A stretch of DNA of 21,526 bases from an uncultured Lachnospiraceae bacterium (GTDB taxonomy: Bacteria > Bacillota > Clostridia > Lachnospirales > Lachnospiraceae), in NCBI GenBank assembly GCA_934330725.1, contig CAKRGM010000040.1, positions 1 through 21,526 on the forward strand. Reading direction: 5' to 3'. Position numbers and translations under genes: made by a program. The notes under the pieces are model-generated. The model did not search any database, was not told the DNA's origin, and worked only from the letters and a program-made list of their open reading frames with translations. Each line of letters starts with the position of its first letter. The stretch's first letter is position 1. Positions 7,949 through 16,179 of the stretch are shown piece by piece.

Positions 7949-8206
7949 CTACTTCACCACGCTTTCTTCCCTGAGTTCCTTTATCATTGCCATCACATCA
8001 TCATCATCTTTAAGTCCAAGCCTTTCTGCCTCTCCTGCAAATGCTTTCTGTGCTTCCCGAAGTGCATCCATCGAAGAATTCATCATATATATTCTTCCTG
8101 ACTCCTCCACAAACAGTATTTTATCACCATTCTTAATTCCAAGCTTTTTTCTTATTTCGATAGGTATAGTAACCTGACCTTTTGATGTTACTTTTGCTAA
8201 TTCCAT
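7949..8206 (-). CDS. AbrB/MazE-type antitoxin
   Basis: This 85-residue protein starts MELAKVTSKGQVTIPIEIRK, the swapped-hairpin AbrB DNA-binding fold (residues about 1-45, including KKLGIKNGDKILF). Its helical acidic C-terminus is the likely PIN-binding tail. The ATG at 8206 is preferred over the longer frame start at 8275 because it has GGAGGT about 7 bases upstream, and because 8275 lies inside the predicted promoter. Proteins of this type bind their own promoter and block the toxin. The inverted repeat at 8294-8317 is a possible operator. Confidence 0.88.
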   Translation of the reverse strand: MELAKVTSKGQVTIPIEIRKKLGIKNGDKILFVEESGRIYMMNSSMDALREAQKAFAGEAERLGLKDDDDVMAMIKELREESVVK

Positions 8207-8257
8207 ATAAAAACCTCCATTCTTAGGTAATAAATTCCTTACTTTCCTTACAATATA

Positions 8258-8286
8258 ATTATATCCAGTTTTCATAATTTTATCAA
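8258..8286 (-). promoter_or_regulatory. Promoter of the toxin-antitoxin operon
   Basis: On the minus strand, TTGATA (8281-8286) and TATAAT (8258-8263) are separated by exactly 17 bases. Transcription would start near 8251, giving a leader of about 45 bases. Confidence 0.75.
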
Positions 8287-8293
8287 CCTTAAT

Positions 8294-8317
8294 TATCTAT
8301 ATTCCGAAAGATAGATA
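8294..8317. promoter_or_regulatory. Inverted repeat upstream of the toxin-antitoxin promoter
   Basis: TATCTAT (8294-8300) and ATAGATA (8311-8317) form perfect 7-base arms separated by 10 bases, just upstream of the -35. It is a plausible site for autoregulation by the AbrB-type antitoxin; this is inferred from position only. Confidence 0.4.
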
Positions 8318-8331
8318 CTTCAAAATCCAAT

Positions 8332-8374
8332 ATAAAAAAATCCATGCATTTGCTTAATTACAAACACATGGATT
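8332..8374 (-). terminator. Terminator-like repeat, copy B, after the heme operon
   Basis: AATCCATG (8339-8346) and CATGGATT (8367-8374) form an 8-base stem around a 20-base loop. On the minus strand the stem is followed by a run of seven T, so it can terminate the heme operon. It matches copy A (7487-7529) at 41 of 43 positions, including nearly all of the loop. Confidence 0.65.
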
Positions 8375-8491
8375 ATTATTCAAAATATCTGATATCTGGT
8401 ATATCCTTCCAACATCTGCTACACACTTTACTACGCACTTTTTATATCAAATTATATCATTTCACGATAAATTATGATATTTGCGTCAATT
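8375..8491. other. AT-rich spacer between heme operon and toxin-antitoxin module
   Basis: No gene, promoter or structured element is evident between the end of the 35-codon ORF and terminator copy B. The sequence is AT-rich with stops in all frames. The junction between the heme operon and the accessory segment probably lies here, but no att-like repeat was recognised apart from the two terminator copies. Confidence 0.4.
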
Positions 8492-8599
8492 TTATAAATC
8501 ATACTCATGCCCAGTAAATTCAAGCATTAATGGCATTTTCAAGGATGTTTTAAATGAAGCCGCAGGAAAATCTATAAATTCCTGTTTGTACTGTTCCAT
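8492..8599 (-). CDS. Small ORF of 35 codons at the end of the heme operon (uncertain)
   Basis: The minus strand from the ATG at 8599 encodes 35 residues starting MEQYKQEFIDFPAASFKTSL and ending with GHEYDL. It begins three bases after the DUF454 stop, which hints at coupled translation, but no ribosome site is visible. There is no membrane segment. The first eleven residues resemble what I remember of clostridial orotate phosphoribosyltransferase (PyrE) N-termini, after which similarity stops. It could therefore be a genuine small protein, a remnant of a disrupted gene, or chance. Confidence 0.35.
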   Translation of the reverse strand: MEQYKQEFIDFPAASFKTSLKMPLMLEFTGHEYDL

Positions 8600-8602
8600 T
8601 AT

Positions 8603-8998
8603 CTATATATTCTGTACATCCTTCTCCATCTTCAATGTCTTAACTCTAAAGATAAAGTAAATCACATGGCATACCCAGACGATTGCAAGCACTATTCTGC
8701 CAACCAGCACTCCCGACATCATTATGAAGCCAATCAGCATAAGTATAGTTACCGTACCCATTATCCTTACTTTAGTTCCAACTGTCATGCCCTTGCCCTG
8801 CATGAAGCTTTCCAGATTCTTTTTATACAGCTTCGTAGATATAAACCAGTTATGCAGTTTTTCTGAGCTTTTTGCAAAACATAATGCTGACAGCATAAGA
8901 AATGGCACAGTCGGCAATATCGGAAGTACTGCTCCGACTGCACCTAAACCAAGGCTTATACAACCAATTACAATCAATAATGCTTTCTTTAATTTCAT
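8603..8998 (-). CDS. DUF454 (YbaN-family) inner-membrane protein
   Basis: This 131-residue membrane protein has hydrophobic segments at about 6-42, 77-94 and 98-116. It carries the family signature around LPILPTVPFLMLSALCFAKSS (residues 24-44) followed by LHNWF. Length is typical. The biochemical function of the family is unknown. The start has GGAGA 6 bases upstream and lies 26 bases after the CydC-like gene, so it is part of the same operon. Its presence here supports a role linked to heme or the exporter pair; that is inference. Confidence 0.85.
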   Translation of the reverse strand: MKLKKALLIVIGCISLGLGAVGAVLPILPTVPFLMLSALCFAKSSEKLHNWFISTKLYKKNLESFMQGKGMTVGTKVRIMGTVTILMLIGFIMMSGVLVGRIVLAIVWVCHVIYFIFRVKTLKMEKDVQNI

Positions 8999-9024
8999 CT
9001 ATATTCTCCATTTCTATGTACATA

Positions 9025-10686
9025 TCAACTCATTCTTCCATTTTCAATAGAATATACCGTATCTGCAATACGCATGGTTGACCGTCTGTGTGACACAAGT
9101 GCCACTGTCCTTCCTTTTCCTTCTTCCTTAAGAGCTTTTAAAATAACAGCCTCATTTAAGCTGTCAAGATTACTTGTTGGTTCATCAAGTAATACGAAAG
9201 GTGCATCATGCAGGAATGCCCTTGCAAGTCCTATACGCTGTTTCTGACCACCTGATAACATATCACCAAGCTCGCCTGTATTAGTATCATAACCATCAGG
9301 AAGCTTTGATATAAAATCATGTATAGAGGCTTTCCTGCATGCCTCTTCTATCTCATCATCAGTTGCATCAAGCTTCGCTATACGGATATTGTTTTTTATT
9401 GTATCGTTAAACAGATGAGTATCCTGTGTAACAAAACTCTCCATCTGACGGAGATTATCTGTATTAATATCATCAACAGACTTACCTGATATGCTTATTC
9501 TTCCACTATCTGTACTCCAGAACCTCATAATCAGTTTAAGAAGTGTTGATTTACCACTTCCACTCCTTCCCTGTATACCTATTATACTTCCTTTAGGCAT
9601 AGGTATTGATACATCTGAAAGGATTGTTTCATTATTATATGCAAATGTAACATTTTCGGCTGCAGCACCTTCAAAGCTTACCTCGCTCTTACCTGTTACA
9701 TCCTTAGTAACCGGAGTCTCTTCAAGTATATTTAACACCCTGTTTCCTGCAGCAAATGTATTCTGTAATGTACTTCCAAGATTAGCCAGTGCAACAACCG
9801 GTCCAAATGAACTCATAAGTGAAACGACTGATACAATAACACCTGTAAAATTTATATAACCATTATTATACAGTGTACATGCTGCAACTATCATTATTAT
9901 GTCAAATATAAGTATTATTGTATTCGTAACAGCTGTATTAAGTCCCGTAAGAGTTTTTAACTTTTTTTCCTCTAAAGACAGTTCATCAGTTCTCATATTC
10001 ATCTCATCAAGGCGCTTCTTACCACAATTATACTGAAGTATATCGGGAAGTCCTCTAAGGCTGTCAAGTACGAAGCTGCTCAATTCCCCCGATTTATTTC
10101 TGAATATAAATCCGGTTTCCTTACCTGCATTTGATATGTATACAGGAACAAAAAAACCGATAACTATATATGCTGCAAGTGCTACCACAGAAAGTATCCA
10201 GTTAATCTGACCTATAAACACGCACATTAATACACTTACTACCACAGCAATAACTGTTGGAGATATTGTATGTGCATAAAATACTTCAAGAAGTTCTATA
10301 TCAGATGTGATTACTGATATAAGGTCGCCCTTATCCCTGCCTTCCAGCCTGGCCGGACACAGCTTTCTTAATGCCTTAAATACTTTATCTCTTATAAGTG
10401 CAAGCAGCTTAAATGCTATGAAATGATTACAGGTCTGTTCTGCATATCTTAACACACCTCTTACAAGTGCAAACACTACCACACAGGCAAATACTGCCCC
10501 TGATCCGATACCTGTATCAAAGCCTGACACATCAAGTACAACTATTGCCCCGAATACTGTAATAAATATAGCTGTAAGATGTCCGATAACTCCCATGATT
10601 ATTGCCATTACCATAAATCCGGCAAGAGGCTTTACCATGCCGATAAGCCCACACATAACTTTAAATCCGCTTCGTCTTTTATCCAT
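9025..10686 (-). CDS. CydC-like ABC exporter half-transporter (fused permease and ATPase)
   Basis: This 553-residue protein has a six-helix membrane domain (about 15-310) and a C-terminal ATPase. The ATPase shows GRSGSGKST (373-381), LSGGQKQR (477-484), VLLDE (498-502) and switch H533. A stretch beginning RYAEQTCNHFIAFKLL (80-95), then CPARL (110-114), GDLISVITSDIELLE (120-134) and YAHTISP (137-143), follows the CydC pattern. CydDC of E. coli is tied to cytochrome bd assembly and has been proposed to export thiols or to move heme. The ATG at 10686 is chosen over the frame opening at 10830 because GGAGG lies 9 bases upstream and the longer form would overlap the preceding gene by 150 bases. 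The chosen start overlaps that gene by eight bases, consistent with a heterodimer. Confidence 0.85.
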   Translation of the reverse strand: MDKRRSGFKVMCGLIGMVKPLAGFMVMAIIMGVIGHLTAIFITVFGAIVVLDVSGFDTGIGSGAVFACVVVFALVRGVLRYAEQTCNHFIAFKLLALIRDKVFKALRKLCPARLEGRDKGDLISVITSDIELLEVFYAHTISPTVIAVVVSVLMCVFIGQINWILSVVALAAYIVIGFFVPVYISNAGKETGFIFRNKSGELSSFVLDSLRGLPDILQYNCGKKRLDEMNMRTDELSLEEKKLKTLTGLNTAVTNTIILIFDIIMIVAACTLYNNGYINFTGVIVSVVSLMSSFGPVVALANLGSTLQNTFAAGNRVLNILEETPVTKDVTGKSEVSFEGAAAENVTFAYNNETILSDVSIPMPKGSIIGIQGRSGSGKSTLLKLIMRFWSTDSGRISISGKSVDDINTDNLRQMESFVTQDTHLFNDTIKNNIRIAKLDATDDEIEEACRKASIHDFISKLPDGYDTNTGELGDMLSGGQKQRIGLARAFLHDAPFVLLDEPTSNLDSLNEAVILKALKEEGKGRTVALVSHRRSTMRIADTVYSIENGRMS

Positions 10687-12442
10687 TACATGGCACCTCC
10701 AGTCTGTAATTTTCAAGTGACATCTGTGCATTCCATAATCTGGCATACTCTCCTTTATTATTAAGCAGTTCATTATGCGTACCGTGTTCTGCCACTTTTC
10801 CTTCGTCAAGAACATATATGTAATCGGCACTTTCTACATTTGCCAGTCTGTGTGATATAAGAATTACAGTTCTGTCTTTGGCAAGAGCATGTATCTGCTG
10901 CATAATGACATCTTCACTCTCTGCATCTATATTAGATGTAGCCTCGTCGAATATATAATATGCACTGTCGTGAAGAAGCGCTCTTGCAAGCGAAAGTCTC
11001 TGTCTTTGTCCTCCTGACAGATTAGAAGCCGCTTCTGCAAGCTTTGTATCAAGTCCGGTCTCGCCCTTTAAAAACTCACTGAGATTTGCCTTATCAAGTG
11101 CAGCCCACAGCTCATCATCTGTTGCATCAGGCTTCGCCATCATAAGGTTATCTCTCACAGTTCCTTTAAACAGAAAGCTCTGATGACTTATATAGGTTAT
11201 ATTTTTTAAAAGGGTCTTTTCAGATATATCTGACAGTTCCAGTTCTCCTATTCTTACATGTCCTTTATAGCCTTTATTTCTTCCCATAAGAATAGCAGAT
11301 ATAGTAGACTTTCCACATCCGCTCTCACCTACAAGCGCAGTCAGCTTTCCCCTGCCAAATGTTATATCAACACCCTTTATCGTGTCATTAGCCTGATTAT
11401 CCTTATATGCATATGTAAGTCCATCAAACACTATATCTGAATCCACAGAAAATTCTGTTACCTTTTCCTTATCAGAAGCATCCGAATCAGGCATTTCAAG
11501 TAATTTAAATATTTTGTCACTTGCAGCCATACCATTCATAGCAATATGAAAAAATGAGCCCAGCTGTCTCATCGGGATAAAAAAATCTGCCGACAAAAGG
11601 ATTATAAGCAATGCTCCTGACAGATCAACATGTCCTGCGCGAAACTGTGTTGCTGACATGATAACGCCTAATGCCGCACCTCCATAAGCTATCAGATCCA
11701 TGACAGTTATAGAGTTAAGCTGCATAGTCAGTACCTTCATGGTTATTTTCCTGAATTTTTCAGATTCTTCATTCATTTTTTCATTCTTATACTCGTCTGC
11801 ACTATATATTTTAAGTGTTGTAAGTCCTTCAAGATTTTCTAAGAATGTATCTCCAAGTGCTGTATACTGTCCCCAGTATTTAGAGAGCAGTTTCTTTGCC
11901 CACTTCTGCACTAATGCTATGGATACCGGAATTAACGGAACACATATAATAAGAACGATTGCAGATGGAACATTAACAAACATAAGCACCACAAACAAAG
12001 TAAGCGGAGCTGCCATTGCATAAAAAAACTGTGGCAGATATGCACCAAAGTATGTTTCCAGCTGGTCGCATCCTTCAACTGCCACCTGTACAATCTCTGA
12101 AGTCTGCACACTTTCTTTATAAGAGGAACCAAGTGCAAGAAGCTTCTTATATATTTTTTCCCTGAGTATCTTCTTTACTGTCTTTGATGACTCAAAGCTC
12201 ATCCTTGATGAAACAATGGAACAGATAAATCTGACAACTGCTGCTACTACCATTACTGCCACAGTAACTGCAAGCCTGTCTAATGTACAATTATTATTAA
12301 TATATGCATCCGAAAACAACTTTGTTATGCTGCACATCATGGCGATGTTGGCTGCCAGTGAACACCACTGCGCCACAACATTACCTGCAATATACTTTTT
12401 ACTTTCACTCACAGTACCTATGAGCTTTTTATTAATCATCAT
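10679..12442 (-). CDS. CydD-like ABC exporter half-transporter (fused permease and ATPase)
   Basis: This 587-residue protein has six predicted membrane helices within about 18-300. YFGAYLPQFF (131-140) and FLENLEGLTTLKIYSADEY (200-218) are close to the CydD pattern. The ATPase has GESGCGKST (372-380), LSGGQRQR (475-482), YYIFDE (495-500) and H531, all intact. It should pair with the overlapping CydC-like subunit. No cytochrome bd oxidase genes are visible; the upstream neighbours are heme-import genes, so transport of heme or a redox partner is inferred. Start ATG at 12442 has a weak AAAGG site; a second ATG follows immediately. Confidence 0.83.
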   Translation of the reverse strand: MMINKKLIGTVSESKKYIAGNVVAQWCSLAANIAMMCSITKLFSDAYINNNCTLDRLAVTVAVMVVAAVVRFICSIVSSRMSFESSKTVKKILREKIYKKLLALGSSYKESVQTSEIVQVAVEGCDQLETYFGAYLPQFFYAMAAPLTLFVVLMFVNVPSAIVLIICVPLIPVSIALVQKWAKKLLSKYWGQYTALGDTFLENLEGLTTLKIYSADEYKNEKMNEESEKFRKITMKVLTMQLNSITVMDLIAYGGAALGVIMSATQFRAGHVDLSGALLIILLSADFFIPMRQLGSFFHIAMNGMAASDKIFKLLEMPDSDASDKEKVTEFSVDSDIVFDGLTYAYKDNQANDTIKGVDITFGRGKLTALVGESGCGKSTISAILMGRNKGYKGHVRIGELELSDISEKTLLKNITYISHQSFLFKGTVRDNLMMAKPDATDDELWAALDKANLSEFLKGETGLDTKLAEAASNLSGGQRQRLSLARALLHDSAYYIFDEATSNIDAESEDVIMQQIHALAKDRTVILISHRLANVESADYIYVLDEGKVAEHGTHNELLNNKGEYARLWNAQMSLENYRLEVPCNG

Positions 12443-12489
12443 ATATATTAAAACCTTTCTGTTAGTAGCATAATTAAGAATTGCCCTGT

Positions 12490-13269
12490 CTAAACGGTCA
12501 GAACATATGGCTTACCGTCTACTTCTGAGACACTAAGGCTCACACCATACACCGCCTCTATAAGCTTTGAGGTTATCACATTTTCCGGTTTACCTTTTGC
12601 TATTATCTTTCCCTCTTTCATGGCAGCTATCTCATCACTATAGTACAGCGACTGATTAATGTCATGTAATACCATAATGATGGTCATACCATATTCCCTG
12701 TTTAACTTTCTTATAAGTTTAAGTATCTGTAACTGATATCTTATATCAAGATAGGTTGTCGGCTCATCAAGGAAAAGTATCCTGGTATCCTGTGCGAGAG
12801 CCATTGCTATCCATACTCTCTGCTTCTGGCCACCTGAAAGCTCTGCCACCGGCTTGTCCTTACGCTTATATGTATTCGTTATTTCAAGTGCAAACCTGAC
12901 CTTTTCTTCATCAAGCTTAGTATCTTTAGAGATTCCAAATTTCATGTAAGGAGCTCTTCCATATGCAACAAGCTTCTCAACAGTGATATCCGCTGGTGCT
13001 GTATTATACTGATGTACAATAGCCACTTTTTGTGCAAATTCCCTGAGTCTCATATCTGTAATGTCATCCCCTTCAAGGCTTATATTGCCTGAAAGTGCTT
13101 TCAAATTCTTTGTACACAGATTAAAAAGCGTTGACTTGCCACATCCATTAGCACCGATGAGAGTTGTTATCTTTCCCTTAGCTATATCAAGATTCAGATC
13201 TTTTAGAACATCCTGCTTATCATATCCGAATGTAAGATTTCGTATACTAAATACATTATTATCCGCCAT
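12490..13269 (-). CDS. Heme/iron-chelate ABC importer ATPase (FepC/HtsC type)
   Basis: This 259-residue ATPase powers import through the FecCD-type permease. It shows GANGCGKST (39-47), a Q-loop at HQYN (86-89), LSGGQKQR (144-151), ILFLDEP (164-170) and H202, matching cytoplasmic ATPases of siderophore, heme and cobalamin importers. The start overlaps the end of the permease gene by 11 bases, so translation is likely coupled. It is followed by a 47-base gap without a terminator before the CydD-like gene. The specific substrate is set by the lipoprotein, not by this subunit. Confidence 0.93.
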   Translation of the reverse strand: MADNNVFSIRNLTFGYDKQDVLKDLNLDIAKGKITTLIGANGCGKSTLFNLCTKNLKALSGNISLEGDDITDMRLREFAQKVAIVHQYNTAPADITVEKLVAYGRAPYMKFGISKDTKLDEEKVRFALEITNTYKRKDKPVAELSGGQKQRVWIAMALAQDTRILFLDEPTTYLDIRYQLQILKLIRKLNREYGMTIIMVLHDINQSLYYSDEIAAMKEGKIIAKGKPENVITSKLIEAVYGVSLSVSEVDGKPYVLTV

Positions 13270-14251
13270 AATTACCCTTAGACCTCCTTAACAGTATGAT
13301 AAAGAATGGTCCGCCTATAACGGACATTATAACTGACGCACTTATCTCATACGGAGCTGCGATTGTTCTCCCAAGTGTGTCTGCAAGTAACAGTACAAAT
13401 GCACCAAGCACTATAGCATAAGGAACTAATACCTTATGATTACTTCCAACAAGCAGTCTTGCGATATGTGGTACAATAAGCCCCAGAAAACTAATCGGTC
13501 CTATTACTGCTGTTGAAATAGATGCAAGAAGTACTGCAATAACTGATACTATTATTCTTGTTCCTGTCACATTTACACCTATAGAGCGTACTGTCTTATC
13601 TTCAAGTGCCAGTAAGTTGCACTGTCCAAGTATAAATATACTGGCGATAAGTCCGATAGCCGTATATACTAAAAGAACGCTTACGTCACTCCATGTCTTC
13701 ATGGTTATATTTGCATTAACTATACTTGCAACACCTGAATAGTTACTGCCCGTACTACTGTTAAATGCACTCATAAGTCCTGTAAACATTGCATTGACCG
13801 CAACGCCCACAAGAATTATACGCAGTGGTGATAAACCGCCCTTCCACGAAAGTCCGTAAACAAGTAAAAATGCTATCATTCCACCTGCAAAAGCCAGTAT
13901 TGGTGTGTAGAAATACAATGCCGGAACAAATGCAGTGATAAGTACTGCAACAAAGCTCGCTCCTGAGCTGACGCCTATTATTCCCGGATCAGCAAGGGGA
14001 TTTTTCATAACTGCCTGTAAAAGTACACCGGATACAGCAGTTGCTGCGCCACCAAGCATAGCCACAAATATTCGCGGAAAACGCAGATCATATACTGTTG
14101 CAACATCCGGATCATACGCTATGAACAATCCTTTAAAAAGCTGCCCTGGTGTAACTTTAAGGCTGCCTGTATTAACAGCATATAAAAATAACACAAGTAA
14201 TGCCAGTGCTGTTATCGCAAACGATAATATCTGTTTTAATCTGGTCGTCAC
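13259..14251 (-). CDS. Heme/iron-chelate ABC importer permease (FecCD/BtuC family)
   Basis: This 330-residue, highly hydrophobic protein has the many-helix pattern of BtuC/FecCD permeases. LRFPRIFVAMLGGAATAVSG (56-75), the KNPLADPGIIGVSSGASF stretch and GLIVPHIARLLVG are family hallmarks. It forms the membrane channel with the ATPase encoded next. Translation starts at GTG (14249-14251), supported by AAGGAGG six bases upstream. An 80-base spacer separates it from the lipoprotein gene; it contains only the ribosome site and AT-rich DNA. Confidence 0.94.
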   Translation of the reverse strand: MTTRLKQILSFAITALALLVLFLYAVNTGSLKVTPGQLFKGLFIAYDPDVATVYDLRFPRIFVAMLGGAATAVSGVLLQAVMKNPLADPGIIGVSSGASFVAVLITAFVPALYFYTPILAFAGGMIAFLLVYGLSWKGGLSPLRIILVGVAVNAMFTGLMSAFNSSTGSNYSGVASIVNANITMKTWSDVSVLLVYTAIGLIASIFILGQCNLLALEDKTVRSIGVNVTGTRIIVSVIAVLLASISTAVIGPISFLGLIVPHIARLLVGSNHKVLVPYAIVLGAFVLLLADTLGRTIAAPYEISASVIMSVIGGPFFIILLRRSKGNYGG

Positions 14252-14331
14252 GATATTCCTCCTTTACGTTAATCAGATATTTCTGTTAATTTTCCTGTAA
14301 TTTTTTTAAATAATCATTATTTAATACCATC

Positions 14332-15219
14332 TTATTCGCCATACAGAAGTGGCTGCAGCTCATCAAGTGCCTCAGGATAGTTAAACTTCGCACTCATACC
14401 AAATTTATCATATGATAAATCATACACTTTTCCATTCTGCACAGCATTAAAATGCTTCCATATGTCGTTAGTTGAGAATTCATCCGCAAACATCTTCTTA
14501 ACATCATCAGGAAGTGCATGCGCAGCTCTAAGTATGATGTCAGGATTCTTCTGCTTCATATCCTCTGTGTTGGCATTAAGGAATTGCTCTCCACCGCCAT
14601 CACCATACACATTAGTTCCTCCGGCAAGCTTAACAAGACTTCCTACATAGCTGTTATCTGTTGCTACAATATAAGAGCCCGGCAAGCCCATAAGCACTAA
14701 AACTCTTGGACTTTCCTTTCCTTCATTTTTCTTTTTGTATTCATCCATATATGCCTTGTATTCATTAACCAGCTTTTCTGCCTCCTGCTTCCTGTCAAAC
14801 TTTTCGCCAAGTCCTTCAATAGAAGCATACATACCATCTACGCTCTTAAGGTTAAGAAATATAGATTTAACCCCAATAGATGCATACTTAGGCTGTAAAT
14901 CACTCTGCAGGCTGTCAGGTGAGAGTACATAGTCCGGATTAAGTGACTTAAGTACCTCAAGGTCAGGGTTCATAGCCATACCAACCGTTGTAACATCCCT
15001 GTACCTGTCAGGAACAGATCCTGACGTCTGACATACACCCACAAGGTCCAGGTTTAACTTATCACATATATCTGCTACTGCCGGTGATGTAGCTATTAAC
15101 CTTGACTGTGATGAACCAGCCCCTGATGTATTTTCATCAGAGTGCTGATTCACACAGCCAACAAGTAACATAACCATCATACTGACAAGCATGCAGCTAA
15201 CTAATCTTTTTATTTTCAT
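14332..15219 (-). CDS. Heme-binding ABC transporter lipoprotein (IsdE/HtsA-like)
   Basis: With the start at 15219 this is a 295-residue lipoprotein: positive N-terminus, hydrophobic stretch and lipobox LLVGC with the lipidated cysteine at 22. The body is a class III binding protein fold. VGMAMNPD (M81/M83) and RAAHALPDDV (H234) align by eye with the axial Met and His of IsdE and HtsA, and the downstream NDIWKHFNAVQNGKVYDL is also IsdE-like. Heme is therefore the likely ligand. The ATG at 15219 is preferred over one four codons upstream because that ATG overlaps the GAGGATC ribosome site. It receives heme from the Shp-like protein and delivers it to the permease (inference from the streptococcal system). 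Confidence 0.88.
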   Translation of the reverse strand: MKIKRLVSCMLVSMMVMLLVGCVNQHSDENTSGAGSSQSRLIATSPAVADICDKLNLDLVGVCQTSGSVPDRYRDVTTVGMAMNPDLEVLKSLNPDYVLSPDSLQSDLQPKYASIGVKSIFLNLKSVDGMYASIEGLGEKFDRKQEAEKLVNEYKAYMDEYKKKNEGKESPRVLVLMGLPGSYIVATDNSYVGSLVKLAGGTNVYGDGGGEQFLNANTEDMKQKNPDIILRAAHALPDDVKKMFADEFSTNDIWKHFNAVQNGKVYDLSYDKFGMSAKFNYPEALDELQPLLYGE

Positions 15220-15244
15220 AACGATCCTCATTCCGCTTAGACAA

Positions 15245-16174
15245 TTACTTTTTCTTCTTAATATAAAACCATACTCCGCAGCCAGCTGCAGCTACTACCA
15301 CAATTCCGATTATGATAAATGGTGCCGGATTAGTCTTCTTATCAGACTCACTTTCCTTATCTGCATCTGTCTCATTCACCTGTTCACCTGATGCATCGAA
15401 CTCCTGCAAACCATTAGAACTGTCTTGTGTATCTGTTTCCTCTGTGGATGATTCTGTTGTGCTCTCCTCAGATGTACTTTCTGTCTGTGTCTGGCTGTCT
15501 GCTGGTGCATTGTTTCCTGACTCTGTCTGTGCCTCTGTCTTCTGTGCTGCGCCTTTATTATCCTGACTCTTCTGTGCCGGTGTATTACCAGTATCATTAT
15601 CTTTTTTTGGCGCAGCCTGAGCTGCTGGTGTGTTATCCACCGGAGCCTTAACCTCCACACTTGTTATAAAATCTCCCGAACCACTCTGCAATCCTGATAC
15701 TGTAATATAAAAGACAACACTTCTTCCCATAGCAATAACATACATACTACATCTGATAACAGAGTTCTCACTGTTTACCTTCATGCGATAATCAGCAGTA
15801 TTATTAGTATAATCCTCCTGCATAAGCGTAGCTGATACAGGGCTGCCATCTACCTGAAACTGTGGATCTTTGATATTATCCATAAGCTGTAACCTGACTG
15901 TTATATGTGTATTACCTGCCGGATCAACCTCAACAAGTGCTTTTCTATATGTGGCACTTTCTGTCATAGACTGGCCAAGCACCGCTGAACCATCTCCGCC
16001 TGAATCCTCTATAACTCCCGTCTGCGGATGTCTGTAATGAGGTGTTGCTGTTGCTAAATATATGCCATTGCTGGCTGCCTGTACAGATATAGAAGTAATG
16101 CCCGCCATAAACATAGCGAGCATTACAACTACTCCACACAATGCCTTAGATATTCTTATTGCATTATGTTTCAT
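15245..16174 (-). CDS. Membrane-anchored Shp-like heme-binding surface protein
   Basis: This 309-residue protein has a signal peptide (1-33, cut near SVQA), a globular domain (about 35-178), a long Ser/Thr/Glu/Gln-rich linker (180-280), one membrane helix (285-304) and a KKKK tail. The globular part begins GIYLATATPHYRHPQTG and includes GQSMTES and AIMGRS-like VIAMGRSVVFYI, resembling the Streptococcus Shp heme domain. M70 and M149 are the candidates for the two axial methionines of Shp. No LPXTG motif is present, so it is held by its membrane helix, as Shp is. It starts just after the NEAT gene, with its ribosome site in that gene's last codons. It should relay heme from the NEAT protein to the lipoprotein. 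Confidence 0.85.
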   Translation of the reverse strand: MKHNAIRISKALCGVVVMLAMFMAGITSISVQAASNGIYLATATPHYRHPQTGVIEDSGGDGSAVLGQSMTESATYRKALVEVDPAGNTHITVRLQLMDNIKDPQFQVDGSPVSATLMQEDYTNNTADYRMKVNSENSVIRCSMYVIAMGRSVVFYITVSGLQSGSGDFITSVEVKAPVDNTPAAQAAPKKDNDTGNTPAQKSQDNKGAAQKTEAQTESGNNAPADSQTQTESTSEESTTESSTEETDTQDSSNGLQEFDASGEQVNETDADKESESDKKTNPAPFIIIGIVVVAAAGCGVWFYIKKKK

Positions 16175-16179
16175 TTTAT

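Noticed and set aside
8207..8275. Longer start for the AbrB-type antitoxin.
   Set aside because: The extension covers the predicted -10 region, and the internal ATG at 8206 has a strong GGAGGT and the canonical AbrB N-terminus.
10687..10830. N-terminal extension of the CydC-like gene to 10830.
   Set aside because: It would overlap the CydD-like gene by about 150 bases and lacks a ribosome site; the ATG at 10686 has GGAGG and family-typical length.
15376..15660. Minus-strand ORF rich in Arg, Gln and His.
   Set aside because: It is an out-of-frame shadow of the repetitive Ser/Thr/Gln/Glu linker of the Shp-like protein.
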